Part shown: in pieces, positions 17,149-25,327 of the stretch | How the letters are laid out: each line of letters starts with the position of its first letter | Position numbering within the stretch: position 1 is the first letter of the stretch | NCBI GenBank assembly: GCA_937928795.1 | Contig: CALFWB010000055.1 | Location: 1 to 64,000 of the forward strand | Direction of reading: 5' to 3' | Origin: an uncultured Anaerolineales bacterium | GTDB taxonomy: Bacteria; Chloroflexota; Anaerolineae; Anaerolineales; UBA4823 | Length of the DNA stretch: 64,000 nt | Notes under the pieces: model-generated | What the model was told of the DNA's origin: nothing | Seen by the model: only the letters and a program-made list of their open reading frames with translations | Database searches by the model: none | Position numbers and translations under genes: made by a program

Positions 17149-18663
17149 CTATCTTTTGACGTTCATGAAATCGATGACTACAGTGTTAAGATAGACCATA
17201 TCCAACATCGTATATTTGCCACCAATGCGCCCGTGACCGCTCACGGTTCCGCCTGCGCCCCCAAAAGGCACATGCGGTTCCCAATAATCGGTGTTATCGT
17301 TGATCACCAAGTTGCCGGTGCGCAAGCGCTCTATGAAGTAAAAAGCGCGTTGCAAACTGGAGGTGAACAAACCCATTTGTAATCCATAACGATCGATGTG
17401 CGCCAGGCGGAGGAGTTCCTCGTCGTTTTCCGCAGCGGTTATCGCTGCTAGCGGTCCAAAAGACTCCTCATAGTGCATCAAAGCGTTTTCTGGGACTTCA
17501 TCCACCACGGTTGGTTCAAAGTACAAATTCGTGGGGTAACCGCTTGCCCGCTTCCCGCCGTAAACTAAGCGCGCCCCTTTCTCGACCGCGTCTTTGATGT
17601 GCCGTTCCATTTTCAAGGCTGTCATTTCATTGCACAAAGGTCCCATCGTGACATTTTCGTTGAAGGGATCGCCCAAGACGATATTTTTAGCCTGCTCGGT
17701 CATTAAGTCCACAAAATCCTTGTGAATTTTCTTGTGAACTAAAATGCGCTCGGTGGCGCAACACACCTGTCCGGCTTCGTAGAAGCAACCAAAAGCGGTC
17801 AATTCGGCTGCTTTTTCCAGATCGGCATCATCTAGGATGATTGTTGGCCCGTTGCCACCCATTTCCATCAAGGTATGTTTCAAGCCCGCCCGCGAAGCGA
17901 TGATGCGGCCGGTGCGGTCTGAGCCAGTGAAGGCAATCGCATCTACACCGTCATGGGTCACCAACCAATCGCCTACCGTCGGCCCGTCACCGGGAATGCA
18001 TTGAAGGATGCCCGGCGGCAAATCAGCTTCCATGAGGGCTTCAACGAGGGCTAACCCGCTCAGTGGGGTATATTCGGACGGCTTGAAAATAATCACATTG
18101 CCAGCCGCCAAACCGGGCGCCAAGGTTTCCGAGGGGATCAAGGTAGGGAAGTTCCAGGGCGTGATCACCGTCCACACGCCGTAAGGTCGGTAAAAGGTCA
18201 AGATGCGCTTGTGTCCATCTCGCGAAGGAATGATTGGACTCTCCAAGCGTTTGATATCCTCGGCGGCAATGCGGAAGTTTTCGGCTGTCTCCTGAACACA
18301 AGGGATTGCCTCGCTTTGATAGGGCTTGCCGTTCTCTAAGGACTTGAGTCTAGCCAGCTTTTCGAGGTTGCGATCAATAGCATCCGCCATGCGATGCACG
18401 AGGGCGGCGCGTTCAAAGGGTGGGGTCAAACGCCATTTCTCGAAAGCACGTTGAGCCGCCTTGACCGCTCGATCAATGTCTTCCTGAGTAGCCTTGGGGT
18501 AGTAGCCCAGAATTTCTCCCGTTACGGGGCTATGGACGGCAATCTCCTCACCGCTGCTGCCCTCTACCCATTGACCATCGATCAGCAATTTGTAGTGCCT
18601 TGCCTCAGGCATTTCGCTTTGCTTGGGTTCTGCCAGTTTGGGAAGGGGGGAAGGTATGCTCAT
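17149..18663 (-). CDS. NAD(P)-dependent aldehyde dehydrogenase
   Basis: 504 aa, normal length for the superfamily. ITPWNFPTLIPSETLAPGLAAGN is the cofactor-binding segment, FTGSDRTGRII the Gly-rich turn, MEMGGNGPTIILDDAD carries the catalytic Glu, and FYEAGQVCCATERILV carries the catalytic Cys. It oxidises an aldehyde to an acid; given its neighbours, likely a semialdehyde from lysine or a polyamine. AAGGAG lies upstream of the ATG. It is between the Lrp gene and the transporter. Confidence 0.93.
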   Translation of the reverse strand: MSIPSPLPKLAEPKQSEMPEARHYKLLIDGQWVEGSSGEEIAVHSPVTGEILGYYPKATQEDIDRAVKAAQRAFEKWRLTPPFERAALVHRMADAIDRNLEKLARLKSLENGKPYQSEAIPCVQETAENFRIAAEDIKRLESPIIPSRDGHKRILTFYRPYGVWTVITPWNFPTLIPSETLAPGLAAGNVIIFKPSEYTPLSGLALVEALMEADLPPGILQCIPGDGPTVGDWLVTHDGVDAIAFTGSDRTGRIIASRAGLKHTLMEMGGNGPTIILDDADLEKAAELTAFGCFYEAGQVCCATERILVHKKIHKDFVDLMTEQAKNIVLGDPFNENVTMGPLCNEMTALKMERHIKDAVEKGARLVYGGKRASGYPTNLYFEPTVVDEVPENALMHYEESFGPLAAITAAENDEELLRLAHIDRYGLQMGLFTSSLQRAFYFIERLRTGNLVINDNTDYWEPHVPFGGAGGTVSGHGRIGGKYTMLDMVYLNTVVIDFMNVKR

Positions 18664-18753
18664 CTCTATTGACTCCTTTCTCTAGCAATAACAATAAGGT
18701 TTTCCAAACGAGACGCACGGCGCGCCTACGCTAATGCCCTATAAGACAGAGAT

Positions 18754-19233
18754 TTACTCCGCAGCGAGGTCTGGCAGGGACCATTCATACGTGCGTTTGG
18801 CGACTTCGAGGTAAGGGAAGGTAATGGTTTCCCGCACGCCCTCGATCACCGAAATTTTGTTGGATAGAATATTTAGCAAATGTTCATTGTTCTCGCAGAC
18901 AAGCTCAAGCAGAATGTCGTATTGCCCAGCACAGATAACCACCCAACGCACCTCCGCGAGGCGACTGATGGCTTGGGCAACGGCATGGAGTTTCGTGCCA
19001 TCGGCTTTGATCGCCACCATTGCCATCACCACATCCTCGATATCGGCAGGGTGAACAATGCCCTTAATCACGATGGCTTTTTCTCTGATCAGGCGGTTGG
19101 CACGTTGTTGAACGGAGGAGGGAGAGATATTAAGCTCAGACGCAATCTGGGCAAAGGATTTTCTGCCATCCTCTTGGAGTTGGCGGATAATTGCTAAATC
19201 GATCGGGTCGAGGTTTTTCTTCAGAGGGCTCAA
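18754..19233 (-). CDS. Lrp/AsnC family transcriptional regulator
   Basis: 159 aa starting at TTG 19233 (an in-frame stop lies two codons upstream). DNA-binding helix-turn-helix LDPIDLAIIRQLQEDGRKSFAQIASELNIS in the first 50 residues, then the RAM ligand domain (VMAMVAIKADG...VRWVVICAGQYDILLELVCEN). These regulators sense amino acids. It sits first in the minus-strand block of amine uptake and catabolism genes and is expected to control them and itself. No Shine-Dalgarno is visible before the TTG; the leader is very AT-rich and partly palindromic (TATAATTATA), a plausible autoregulatory site. Confidence 0.92.
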   Translation of the reverse strand: MSPLKKNLDPIDLAIIRQLQEDGRKSFAQIASELNISPSSVQQRANRLIREKAIVIKGIVHPADIEDVVMAMVAIKADGTKLHAVAQAISRLAEVRWVVICAGQYDILLELVCENNEHLLNILSNKISVIEGVRETITFPYLEVAKRTYEWSLPDLAAE

Positions 19234-19265
19234 GGCTTATATATATCCAGTATAATTATAGGTGT

Positions 19266-19294
19266 ATTCTATATAAAATCATGAAAATTGTCAA
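19266..19294 (-). promoter_or_regulatory. Promoter of the Lrp-led gene block
   Basis: On the minus strand TTGACA (19294-19289), 17-bp spacer, TAGAAT (19271-19266). The start should be near 19259, leaving ~26 bases to the TTG start codon, including the AT-rich possible operator. Confidence 0.75.
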
Positions 19295-19433
19295 GAATTA
19301 TTTGCTGATTCGATGAAAAAAGCCAGAATTAAACACCGAATCAGTAATACAAAGATTTTAGGATGTTTTGATAACTTGCCCGAGGTTCGGGATAAACCCT
19401 TTGAGCTGTGCCGATGCGCAGAATATGATGAGC

Positions 19434-19685
19434 CGGCTTTCCGTAACATGGGCTTCAGCCCGTTTGCCGTGCGCACAAGCTAAAGCTTATGTTACTCTGC
19501 GCAAGCCTCGCCAAGCGGCTTTCCGTAACATGGGCTTCAGCCCGTTTGCCGTGCGCACAAGCTGAAGCTTATGTTACTGCGCAAGCCTCGCCAAGCGGCT
19601 TTCCGTAACATGGGCTTCAGCCCGTGGATCGTTTGCACAAGCTAAAGCTTATGTCATTCTGCACAAGCCTCGCCAAGCGGCTCGA
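19434..19685. repeat. Tandem array of repeat family A (three units)
   Basis: Three direct units starting at 19434, 19516 and 19596 (82, 80 and ~84 bp), each with CGGCTTTCCGTAACATGGGC, then an inverted-repeat half (CACAAGCTAAAGCTTATGTT) and AAGCCTCGCCAAG. Within a unit the two halves are inverted copies. The rest of the 19295-19803 region has no gene; it ends with the promoter and ribosome site of the acylase. Confidence 0.9.
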
Positions 19686-19722
19686 CTTTTTTCAGCTCTA
19701 AATTGACAGTTTAGTGACAGGC

Positions 19723-19750
19723 TTGACGTGGAAAATACAACCGTTATGAA
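19723..19750 (+). promoter_or_regulatory. Probable promoter of the acylase gene
   Basis: TTGACG (19723-19728), a 16-bp spacer and TATGAA (19745-19750). An alternative -10, TATACT at 19757-19762, lacks a -35. Confidence 0.45.
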
Positions 19751-19803
19751 TTTGGTTATACTTAATCTATCTTTTTCTCTTCGCCAATTGGAAAGGAGGA
19801 AAC

Positions 19804-22383
19804 ATGTCTACCTTGCGTCGTTTTTTGACCGTTAGTGGAATTCTCTTGCTGATCCTCGCCTTACTCCTCGGTGGCTTTTATTACTACCTCTTCAGCTTCT
19901 ATATTCCCAATCATTTAGCCAAACAATCTTTCCCCAAGACCAATGGAGAAATCCAACTAAGCGGACTCGATCAGGCGGTTGATGTTTATCGGGATCGCAT
20001 GGGCATTCCGCATATTTACGCCGCTACGCTGCACGACTTGTTCTTCGCTCAAGGCTATGTCCATGCCCAAGACCGCTTTTGGCAGATGGATTTTTGGCGC
20101 CATATCGGTTCAGGACGACTTTCGGAAATGTTCGGAGCTTCGCAGGTGAAGACCGATGCCTTCTTGCGCACCCTAGGCTGGCGGCAACTAGCCGAACAGG
20201 AATATAACCAACTGAGCGAAGAATCCAAAGCCATCCTTCAAGCCTATAGCGAGGGGGTCAATGCTTATTTGAAAGACCATCAAGGGGCTGCACTGAGCTT
20301 GGAGTATGCCATTTTGGGACTGATGAACCGCAACTACGTCGTTGAGCCGTGGACACCGACCCACAGCCTCACTTGGGCAAAAGTGATGGCCTGGGATCTC
20401 GGTGGGAATATGGGCGAGGAAATCGAACGCGCCATTTTGCTGGGCAGCCTGCCACCCGAAAAGGTGGCTGAGCTTTACCCACCTTATCCCGATGACCATC
20501 CATCGATTGTGCCATCCATTGGGGAAGTGAGCTTAGGGGGAAACTCCAACTCTGTGAATTCGAAATTCGGTTGGCTGAGCTCCCCCAAAATCCGACAGGC
20601 ATTGCAAATCTCGCTGGATAATTCCCAATCCTTGCAATCCTTACTGGGAAGGAGTGGGCGCGGCCTCGGCTCGAATTCTTGGGCGGTGGCCGGCTCGCGC
20701 ACGGTTAGTGGCAAACCGATTCTGGCAAATGATCCGCACTTGGGGATTCAAATGCCCTCGATTTGGTATCAGATCGCTCTACATTGTCGCCCGAAAAGCG
20801 CCGCTTGTCCCTTTGAAGTCGCCGGCTTTTCTTTTGCAGGCGTGCCTGGGGTCATCATCGGGCATAATGAGCGCATCGCGTGGGGCTTTACCAACGTCGG
20901 CCCAGACGTTATTGACCTCTACATCGAAAAAGTCAACCCTGAGAATCCCGATCAGTATGAAGTCAACGGGAAATGGGTGGAGTTCGAGACCCGCCAAGAG
21001 ACCATTCGGGTTAGCGGTGGCGAGGCAGTGACGATCACTGTACGTATCAGTCGTCACGGGCCAGTTATCTCCGATACTTACCGGCCGCTCAAAGACGAAA
21101 TAGATGCAAAGGATAGGGAATCGAAGCCGTTTCGGGAAAAAGTCGGTATTGAGTTGCCTGAAAACTATGCCATCGCCATGCGTTGGACAGCTTTAGAAGC
21201 GGCGCGGGTTTTTGAGGCAATCTGGGGCTTCAATAAGGCACGTAACTGGTTGGAATTTCGTCAGGCAGCCGAGGCTTTTGCTGTGCCTGCCCAAAATTTG
21301 CTCTATGCGGACGTGGATGGCAACATTGCCTATCAGATGCCAGGGCGTGTTCCGATCCGCGCCAACGGGGATGGCCGCCTGCCGGTTCCCGGTTGGACGG
21401 ATGAGTATGAGTGGCTGGGAACGATTCCCTTTGAAGAGCTGCCTTATACGCTCAACCCGTCACAAGGATATATTGTGACAGCCAACAATCGCGTGCCGCC
21501 CTCCAATTACCCTTATCTTATCACCTCGGATTGGGATTATGGTTTCCGCGCCCAACGAATTGTCGAGTTGATCGAAAGTGGCCCGCAGAAAATCGATTTG
21601 GCTTATGTTCAGAAAATGCAAGCCGATAGTTATGACTCCAGCAGTGCCTTTATCTTACCTATTCTGTTGCAACTCCCGCTCGAGGATGCCGAACAACGAG
21701 CTGCCCGCCAACTGCTTCAAAACTGGGACGGACAAGCCACCGCCGACTCCGCAGCAGCCGCCCTCTATGCTGCCTTCTGGAAGCATCTGTTACTTCTCAC
21801 CTTTGGCGATGATCTCCCCAAGGACAATCCCCCCAACGGAGGTGACCGCTATTTTGAAGTACTCCGCTATTTGACTCAAGAGCCCAATAGCTTTTGGTGG
21901 GATGACCAAACCACTCCCGAACAAGAAGATCGCGACCTGATCTTTCAACGCGCTCTTGCCGCAGCCATAGAAGAATTGCGCAAGACACTGGGCAAAGACC
22001 CGCAGCAGTGGCGCTGGGGAAATTTACACACTGCCACTTTCCGCAACGCCACTTTTGGCGAATCGGGCATCGCTCCCCTAGAAGCGCTCTTCAACCGTGG
22101 TCCTTTCCCGACGGGCGGCGGCGCCTCGATTGTCAACGCCACCGGCTGGGACACTTCGCTGGGGTATTTTGTCATTTGGGTGCCTTCGATGCGCATGATC
22201 GTTGACCTTAGCGACCTGAGCAACTCGCTCACCGTGCATACCACGGGGCAGTCAGGCCATGCTTTCCATCCTCACTATATCGACATGGCACCGCTTTGGA
22301 GTGCCGTACAATACTACCCAATGTGGTGGGAAGAAAGTGCAGTGCAAGCAAACGCCGAAGGGCGTTTGCGGCTGGCGCCTTGA
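19804..22383 (+). CDS. Penicillin acylase family (S45) amidohydrolase
   Basis: 859 aa, extracytoplasmic, with an N-terminal membrane anchor at about residues 9-35. The Ntn-hydrolase alpha region has GIPHIYAATLHDLFFAQGYVHAQDRFWQM; the beta chain is predicted to start at Ser290 in RGLGSNSWAVAG, the autocatalytic nucleophile, followed by ANDPHLGIQMPSIW. The family hydrolyses amide bonds of N-acyl compounds such as penicillins or acyl-homoserine lactones; the substrate here is unknown. AAAGGAGGA immediately precedes the ATG. It stands alone, opposite in direction to its neighbours. Confidence 0.93.
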   Translation: MSTLRRFLTVSGILLLILALLLGGFYYYLFSFYIPNHLAKQSFPKTNGEIQLSGLDQAVDVYRDRMGIPHIYAATLHDLFFAQGYVHAQDRFWQMDFWRHIGSGRLSEMFGASQVKTDAFLRTLGWRQLAEQEYNQLSEESKAILQAYSEGVNAYLKDHQGAALSLEYAILGLMNRNYVVEPWTPTHSLTWAKVMAWDLGGNMGEEIERAILLGSLPPEKVAELYPPYPDDHPSIVPSIGEVSLGGNSNSVNSKFGWLSSPKIRQALQISLDNSQSLQSLLGRSGRGLGSNSWAVAGSRTVSGKPILANDPHLGIQMPSIWYQIALHCRPKSAACPFEVAGFSFAGVPGVIIGHNERIAWGFTNVGPDVIDLYIEKVNPENPDQYEVNGKWVEFETRQETIRVSGGEAVTITVRISRHGPVISDTYRPLKDEIDAKDRESKPFREKVGIELPENYAIAMRWTALEAARVFEAIWGFNKARNWLEFRQAAEAFAVPAQNLLYADVDGNIAYQMPGRVPIRANGDGRLPVPGWTDEYEWLGTIPFEELPYTLNPSQGYIVTANNRVPPSNYPYLITSDWDYGFRAQRIVELIESGPQKIDLAYVQKMQADSYDSSSAFILPILLQLPLEDAEQRAARQLLQNWDGQATADSAAAALYAAFWKHLLLLTFGDDLPKDNPPNGGDRYFEVLRYLTQEPNSFWWDDQTTPEQEDRDLIFQRALAAAIEELRKTLGKDPQQWRWGNLHTATFRNATFGESGIAPLEALFNRGPFPTGGGASIVNATGWDTSLGYFVIWVPSMRMIVDLSDLSNSLTVHTTGQSGHAFHPHYIDMAPLWSAVQYYPMWWEESAVQANAEGRLRLAP

Positions 22384-22442
22384 CTTTTTTGTCTCACCTG
22401 CGGCTTTAGGGACAGGCTGAACAGTTACTCCTTTTCTGAACC

Positions 22443-22856
22443 TTAAAGCGCTAAAAACAACCCAATTCCAAAACTCAAGCCATTCATCATCAAACTGAGA
22501 GAAAAGGCTCCCCGCCAACTGAGATGGTTGGTGGGGATCAGCTTTATAAAGAAAGCTTCTCCAATAAAAATCAGCATTTCACCAACTAATAAAGCTATCC
22601 AATAGGAACGGTAGAAAACCGCTAGCCAAAACCCAAGCAAGGGTTGGGTAAGCAGATTAACCAACAAACCACTCAGAAGCAGGCTCCTGAGCGGTTTGTT
22701 CTGCCAGCAAGCATAGAACCAAAGGATAAAGCCCTCAATTGTTAGGGTGAGAAGCAATGCCAACAACAGAGCGAAGGCTCTTAACGATGCTTCCAGAAAA
22801 ACGCCAGCAACGCCCAAAACGCTACTAGCCCCAGCGATCCACAAACTGAGAGACAA
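22443..22856 (-). CDS. Small polytopic membrane protein
   Basis: Up to 137 aa, almost entirely hydrophobic, with four predicted helices. I do not recognise a family. The listed start overlaps the upstream gene by 76 bp, which is long; the true start may be a non-ATG codon nearer the upstream stop (around residue 17-20, near VFLEASL). It is probably cotranscribed with the upstream gene and may form a pair with its membrane-anchored product. Confidence 0.6.
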   Translation of the reverse strand: MSLSLWIAGASSVLGVAGVFLEASLRAFALLLALLLTLTIEGFILWFYACWQNKPLRSLLLSGLLVNLLTQPLLGFWLAVFYRSYWIALLVGEMLIFIGEAFFIKLIPTNHLSWRGAFSLSLMMNGLSFGIGLFLAL

Positions 22857-23305
22857 ATTGGCGAAGCGAAAAGGTCAAAGGCAAAACGGTTCTTAACCAG
22901 CAAGTCGCTTTCCCGAACGGTGACCAGATAATACGAGTGGAAACCGCTTGGTGCAAAAGCCTGGCCGGTCAGCGTCCGGCCGTCTCCGAGGCGGACTTCA
23001 AGGCGATAATATGGTTCCAAGCCATAGAAATAAATCGTGCAGAGGTCGTTCTGACAATTTAAGCGCTGGGGGCCGATTTCATCGATAGGTTGAGCGTCGG
23101 AGCAATCTGCTTGTTGGCATTCATAAAGCGTTGCCGTTTGGATTGAGAAAGTCTGTTGGGGGTCTTCGGCGACAAACTTGAACTCCATTTCGGGTTTCAT
23201 GCCCATGTCTGCACGGACGGTGTAATTGGGCAAAATGATCAGCGCGACCCAGACAATAAGCTGCGCGAGTCGGCTATAAAGTCCTTCAGATCGGTACTTT
23301 AACAC
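22781..23305 (-). CDS. Exported Cys-containing protein with membrane anchors
   Basis: 174 aa from GTG 23305, chosen because AAGGAG lies 8 bases upstream; the longer in-frame reading to 23392 has no ribosome site. An N-terminal hydrophobic segment (LAQLIVWVALIILP) acts as signal or anchor, followed by an extracytoplasmic domain with four Cys (YECQQADCSDAQ and LNCQNDLCTIYFYGLEPYY), then a C-terminal transmembrane helix ending FFWKHR. Not recognised. It is followed by a four-helix membrane protein with which it overlaps, suggesting a functional pair. Confidence 0.65.
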   Translation of the reverse strand: MLKYRSEGLYSRLAQLIVWVALIILPNYTVRADMGMKPEMEFKFVAEDPQQTFSIQTATLYECQQADCSDAQPIDEIGPQRLNCQNDLCTIYFYGLEPYYRLEVRLGDGRTLTGQAFAPSGFHSYYLVTVRESDLLVKNRFAFDLFASPICLSVCGSLGLVAFWALLAFFWKHR

Positions 23306-23536
23306 CGGAACATCTCCTTGAGATATAGAACCTTCGTTCAGGATCAACCAGCGAAGTAGATTGCCACTTGCGCGACAAATAGACAGTCGCAATCCATCAA
23401 GCGCGGCCCGAGGTTATGGGGCAAAGCTAGCAGTTCTGAATATTTCCGATATCAACGAGTCGTTTCTCTTTTCGCTCTGGTCGTCGCCGGGACAAATTTT
23501 AGACTTAAGCCAAATTTACGTTATTCACAGTGTATT

Positions 23537-24094
23537 TTATCGCATTATGAGCGGCAAGTGAAGACGAGCAACGTCAGCCGGGCAGGTTATTTGTCCAGAA
23601 TTGCTGTAATTTGCACCGCTTGTGTCGCGAGCGCGAATCGCATACGAATAGGTGTTACCCAAAGCGAAGGGAGCATTGCTTTTGGGAAACCCGCAAGTGA
23701 CCTTAAAGCCCGGTTGAAACAGTTGGTTGTCCAAATTGATTTCGCTCTGAAAGAACCCCTGCATATTGGCTCTCAATCGGTTATCGATGGAGAAGGTCAT
23801 CGTCACGATAGATGAGGGAGCTACATTGAGATGCACATAATACCATTTGATGTAACAGACTCCACTGCCGGGTATAGAATTGACACAAGTGGGGGAAAGG
23901 CTATCGATTGAGCCACTGCCGGCCGGCAGAGCTGGATCGAGATTTTCCTCGTTGGAAGGGTAAACAGGGAGCGGCGTCGGATTTGAAACGGGAGAGAAAG
24001 ACTCCGAGAAACCATTAACGCCGATAGATGTCCATAACCCAACCACCAGCAGCAAAGCTGTGGTGACGCTTGTGATGGCGAAGCCTTTGTTCAT
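23537..24094 (-). CDS. Secreted protein with LPLIMR tail (paralog 1)
   Basis: 185 aa. Signal peptide (AITSVTTALLLVVGLWTSIGV), a Pro/Ser-rich linker, then a domain with SGVCYIKWYYVHLNVAPSS, NMQGFFQSEINLDNQLFQPGF and RARDTSGANYSNSGQITCPAD. It ends in ARLHLPLIMR. The next gene upstream encodes a close relative without that tail. C-terminal xLPLxxR motifs recur on many secreted Chloroflexota proteins, from general knowledge; their function is unclear. Four Cys suggest disulfides. Function unknown. Confidence 0.72.
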   Translation of the reverse strand: MNKGFAITSVTTALLLVVGLWTSIGVNGFSESFSPVSNPTPLPVYPSNEENLDPALPAGSGSIDSLSPTCVNSIPGSGVCYIKWYYVHLNVAPSSIVTMTFSIDNRLRANMQGFFQSEINLDNQLFQPGFKVTCGFPKSNAPFALGNTYSYAIRARDTSGANYSNSGQITCPADVARLHLPLIMR

Positions 24095-24114
24095 CTTTAC
24101 TTATCCGTAATAGG

Positions 24115-24669
24115 TTAAGGGATATGTGCTGGACAAAAGACTTTGCCTGAATTTGTAGATCCTAGACCGTTACTATCTCTAGCTTGAATCATAAAATTGT
24201 AACCTTTGCCTAGATTAGGCTTACCTCCTGATCCAAGGGCGCCGCATTCAACCCTAAACCCACGCTCGTTCATCGTATGGGGGACATACATAGAGTTTTG
24301 AAAAAAGCCTTGTATGTGAGCTACATTTCTGTTATCTAGGTTCACGGTCATCGTTATCATGTAAGAAGCCGGAGCTGAATTGACAGAAAGATAATACCAA
24401 TTGATGTAACAATCATTCTGTGCTGGATCGGGCTGATAACAAAAAGGAGTGGGCGAGTCAATAAAACTAATATCGGGGCTATCTTCTGCTAGAGGCACAT
24501 TTTGGTTTGGGGCAGTAATTTGACGGATATTTCCACCTTGCATTTCTTCGCGTAGGATCAATGGGTCTCCCGCCCCATCGTTGCCCTGACCGCTTACGGT
24601 CAGAAATATGCCGAAGATCGTTCCAACAAGAACAAAAACAACAGACAGGATCAAGATTAAGCGGTGCAT
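24115..24669 (-). CDS. Secreted protein, tandem paralog 2
   Basis: 184 aa. Signal peptide (LILILSVVFVLVGTIFGIFLTV), then a domain matching the downstream neighbour: NDCYINWYYLSVNSAPASYMITMT, IQGFFQNSMYVP, RGFRVECG, IQARDSNG and TNSGKVFCPA. It ends directly after the last Cys motif (FCPAHIP), lacking the LPLIMR tail. The two genes are 20 bp apart and look like a local duplication followed by divergence. Function unknown. Confidence 0.72.
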   Translation of the reverse strand: MHRLILILSVVFVLVGTIFGIFLTVSGQGNDGAGDPLILREEMQGGNIRQITAPNQNVPLAEDSPDISFIDSPTPFCYQPDPAQNDCYINWYYLSVNSAPASYMITMTVNLDNRNVAHIQGFFQNSMYVPHTMNERGFRVECGALGSGGKPNLGKGYNFMIQARDSNGLGSTNSGKVFCPAHIP

Positions 24670-24891
24670 TGTTTGACTCCTTTCCGGATCGGGGGAAATT
24701 GTTAGATAATGCTTTTTTTGTAATGAAAGAAGTAGAGCAAAATGAAAAGAGAAGAGGTATTTAGGAGTGATTCATTCTGCTTATTCTTTTATACATTACC
24801 CATTTTATCTTATATTTACTATATGTCAACAGCGATACCAGCAATTCTAAATTTGCACATTTGTTCGTCTCTTGGCAAGATGGCGCAGATT

Positions 24892-24970
24892 TCCGTTACC
24901 TCAGCTTCAGCCTGTGTGTCGTTTCCACAAGCTAAAGCTCATGTTACTGTACAAGCTGAAGCCTATGTCC
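24892..24970. repeat. Repeat family A, isolated copy
   Basis: TTCCGTTACCTCAGCTTCAG followed by a CACAAGCTAAAGCTCATGTT half and a third quasi-palindrome (ACAAGCTGAAGCCTATGT). Diverged relative to the array at 19.4-19.7 kb. Confidence 0.75.
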
Positions 24971-25180
24971 CACTAAATAACCTGTGCCGAACGGATTTCC
25001 GTACATAAATTTCGAATTGCTGTAGCAATTTGGCGATTCACTAGGAATTAACGTGATCGAATCAATGTTGGTAAAAAGAGAAGATTTTTGTAAGAACGTT
25101 ACCATGCCTGGCGGCTATAATGGCAATCGCATATGGATCTCAAGGGCAAGTGATTGGTGCAAGACGAAAGCACTTCCAAC

Positions 25181-25218
25181 AAAGGCATCCAAAATCTCAT
25201 TTGATTTCGGATGCCTTT
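25181..25218. terminator. Bidirectional hairpin downstream of ileS
   Basis: AAAGGCATCC (25181-25190) pairs with GGATGCCTTT (25209-25218), with an inner stem AAATC/GATTT. It could end ileS transcription on the minus strand or an unannotated plus-strand RNA; the U-run is short on both sides. Confidence 0.5.
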
Positions 25219-25327
25219 CTCTTAGGATACCAAAGATGGATTCCCATCAACTCCCAAAGACACACTAGCCTTCTGGGGTGTGAGCAAATGAGCGTTTGCT
25301 GTGCCCAATCCTCAAACAGCCCCTCGC

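Larger units (their letters stand above)
24670..25327. other. Intergenic region with repeat and hairpin
   Basis: No gene is supported in these 658 bp. The 5' part is AT-rich (24720-24850), then a repeat A copy (24892-24970), a small palindrome AATTGCTGTAGCAATT (25015-25030), a TATAAT at 25116-25121, and a strong hairpin at 25181-25218. Confidence 0.6.

Noticed and set aside
19434..19685. Tandem ~80-bp units resembling a CRISPR array
   Set aside because: Only three units; the whole unit is conserved, with no variable spacers and no cas genes nearby; it matches dispersed palindromic copies elsewhere.
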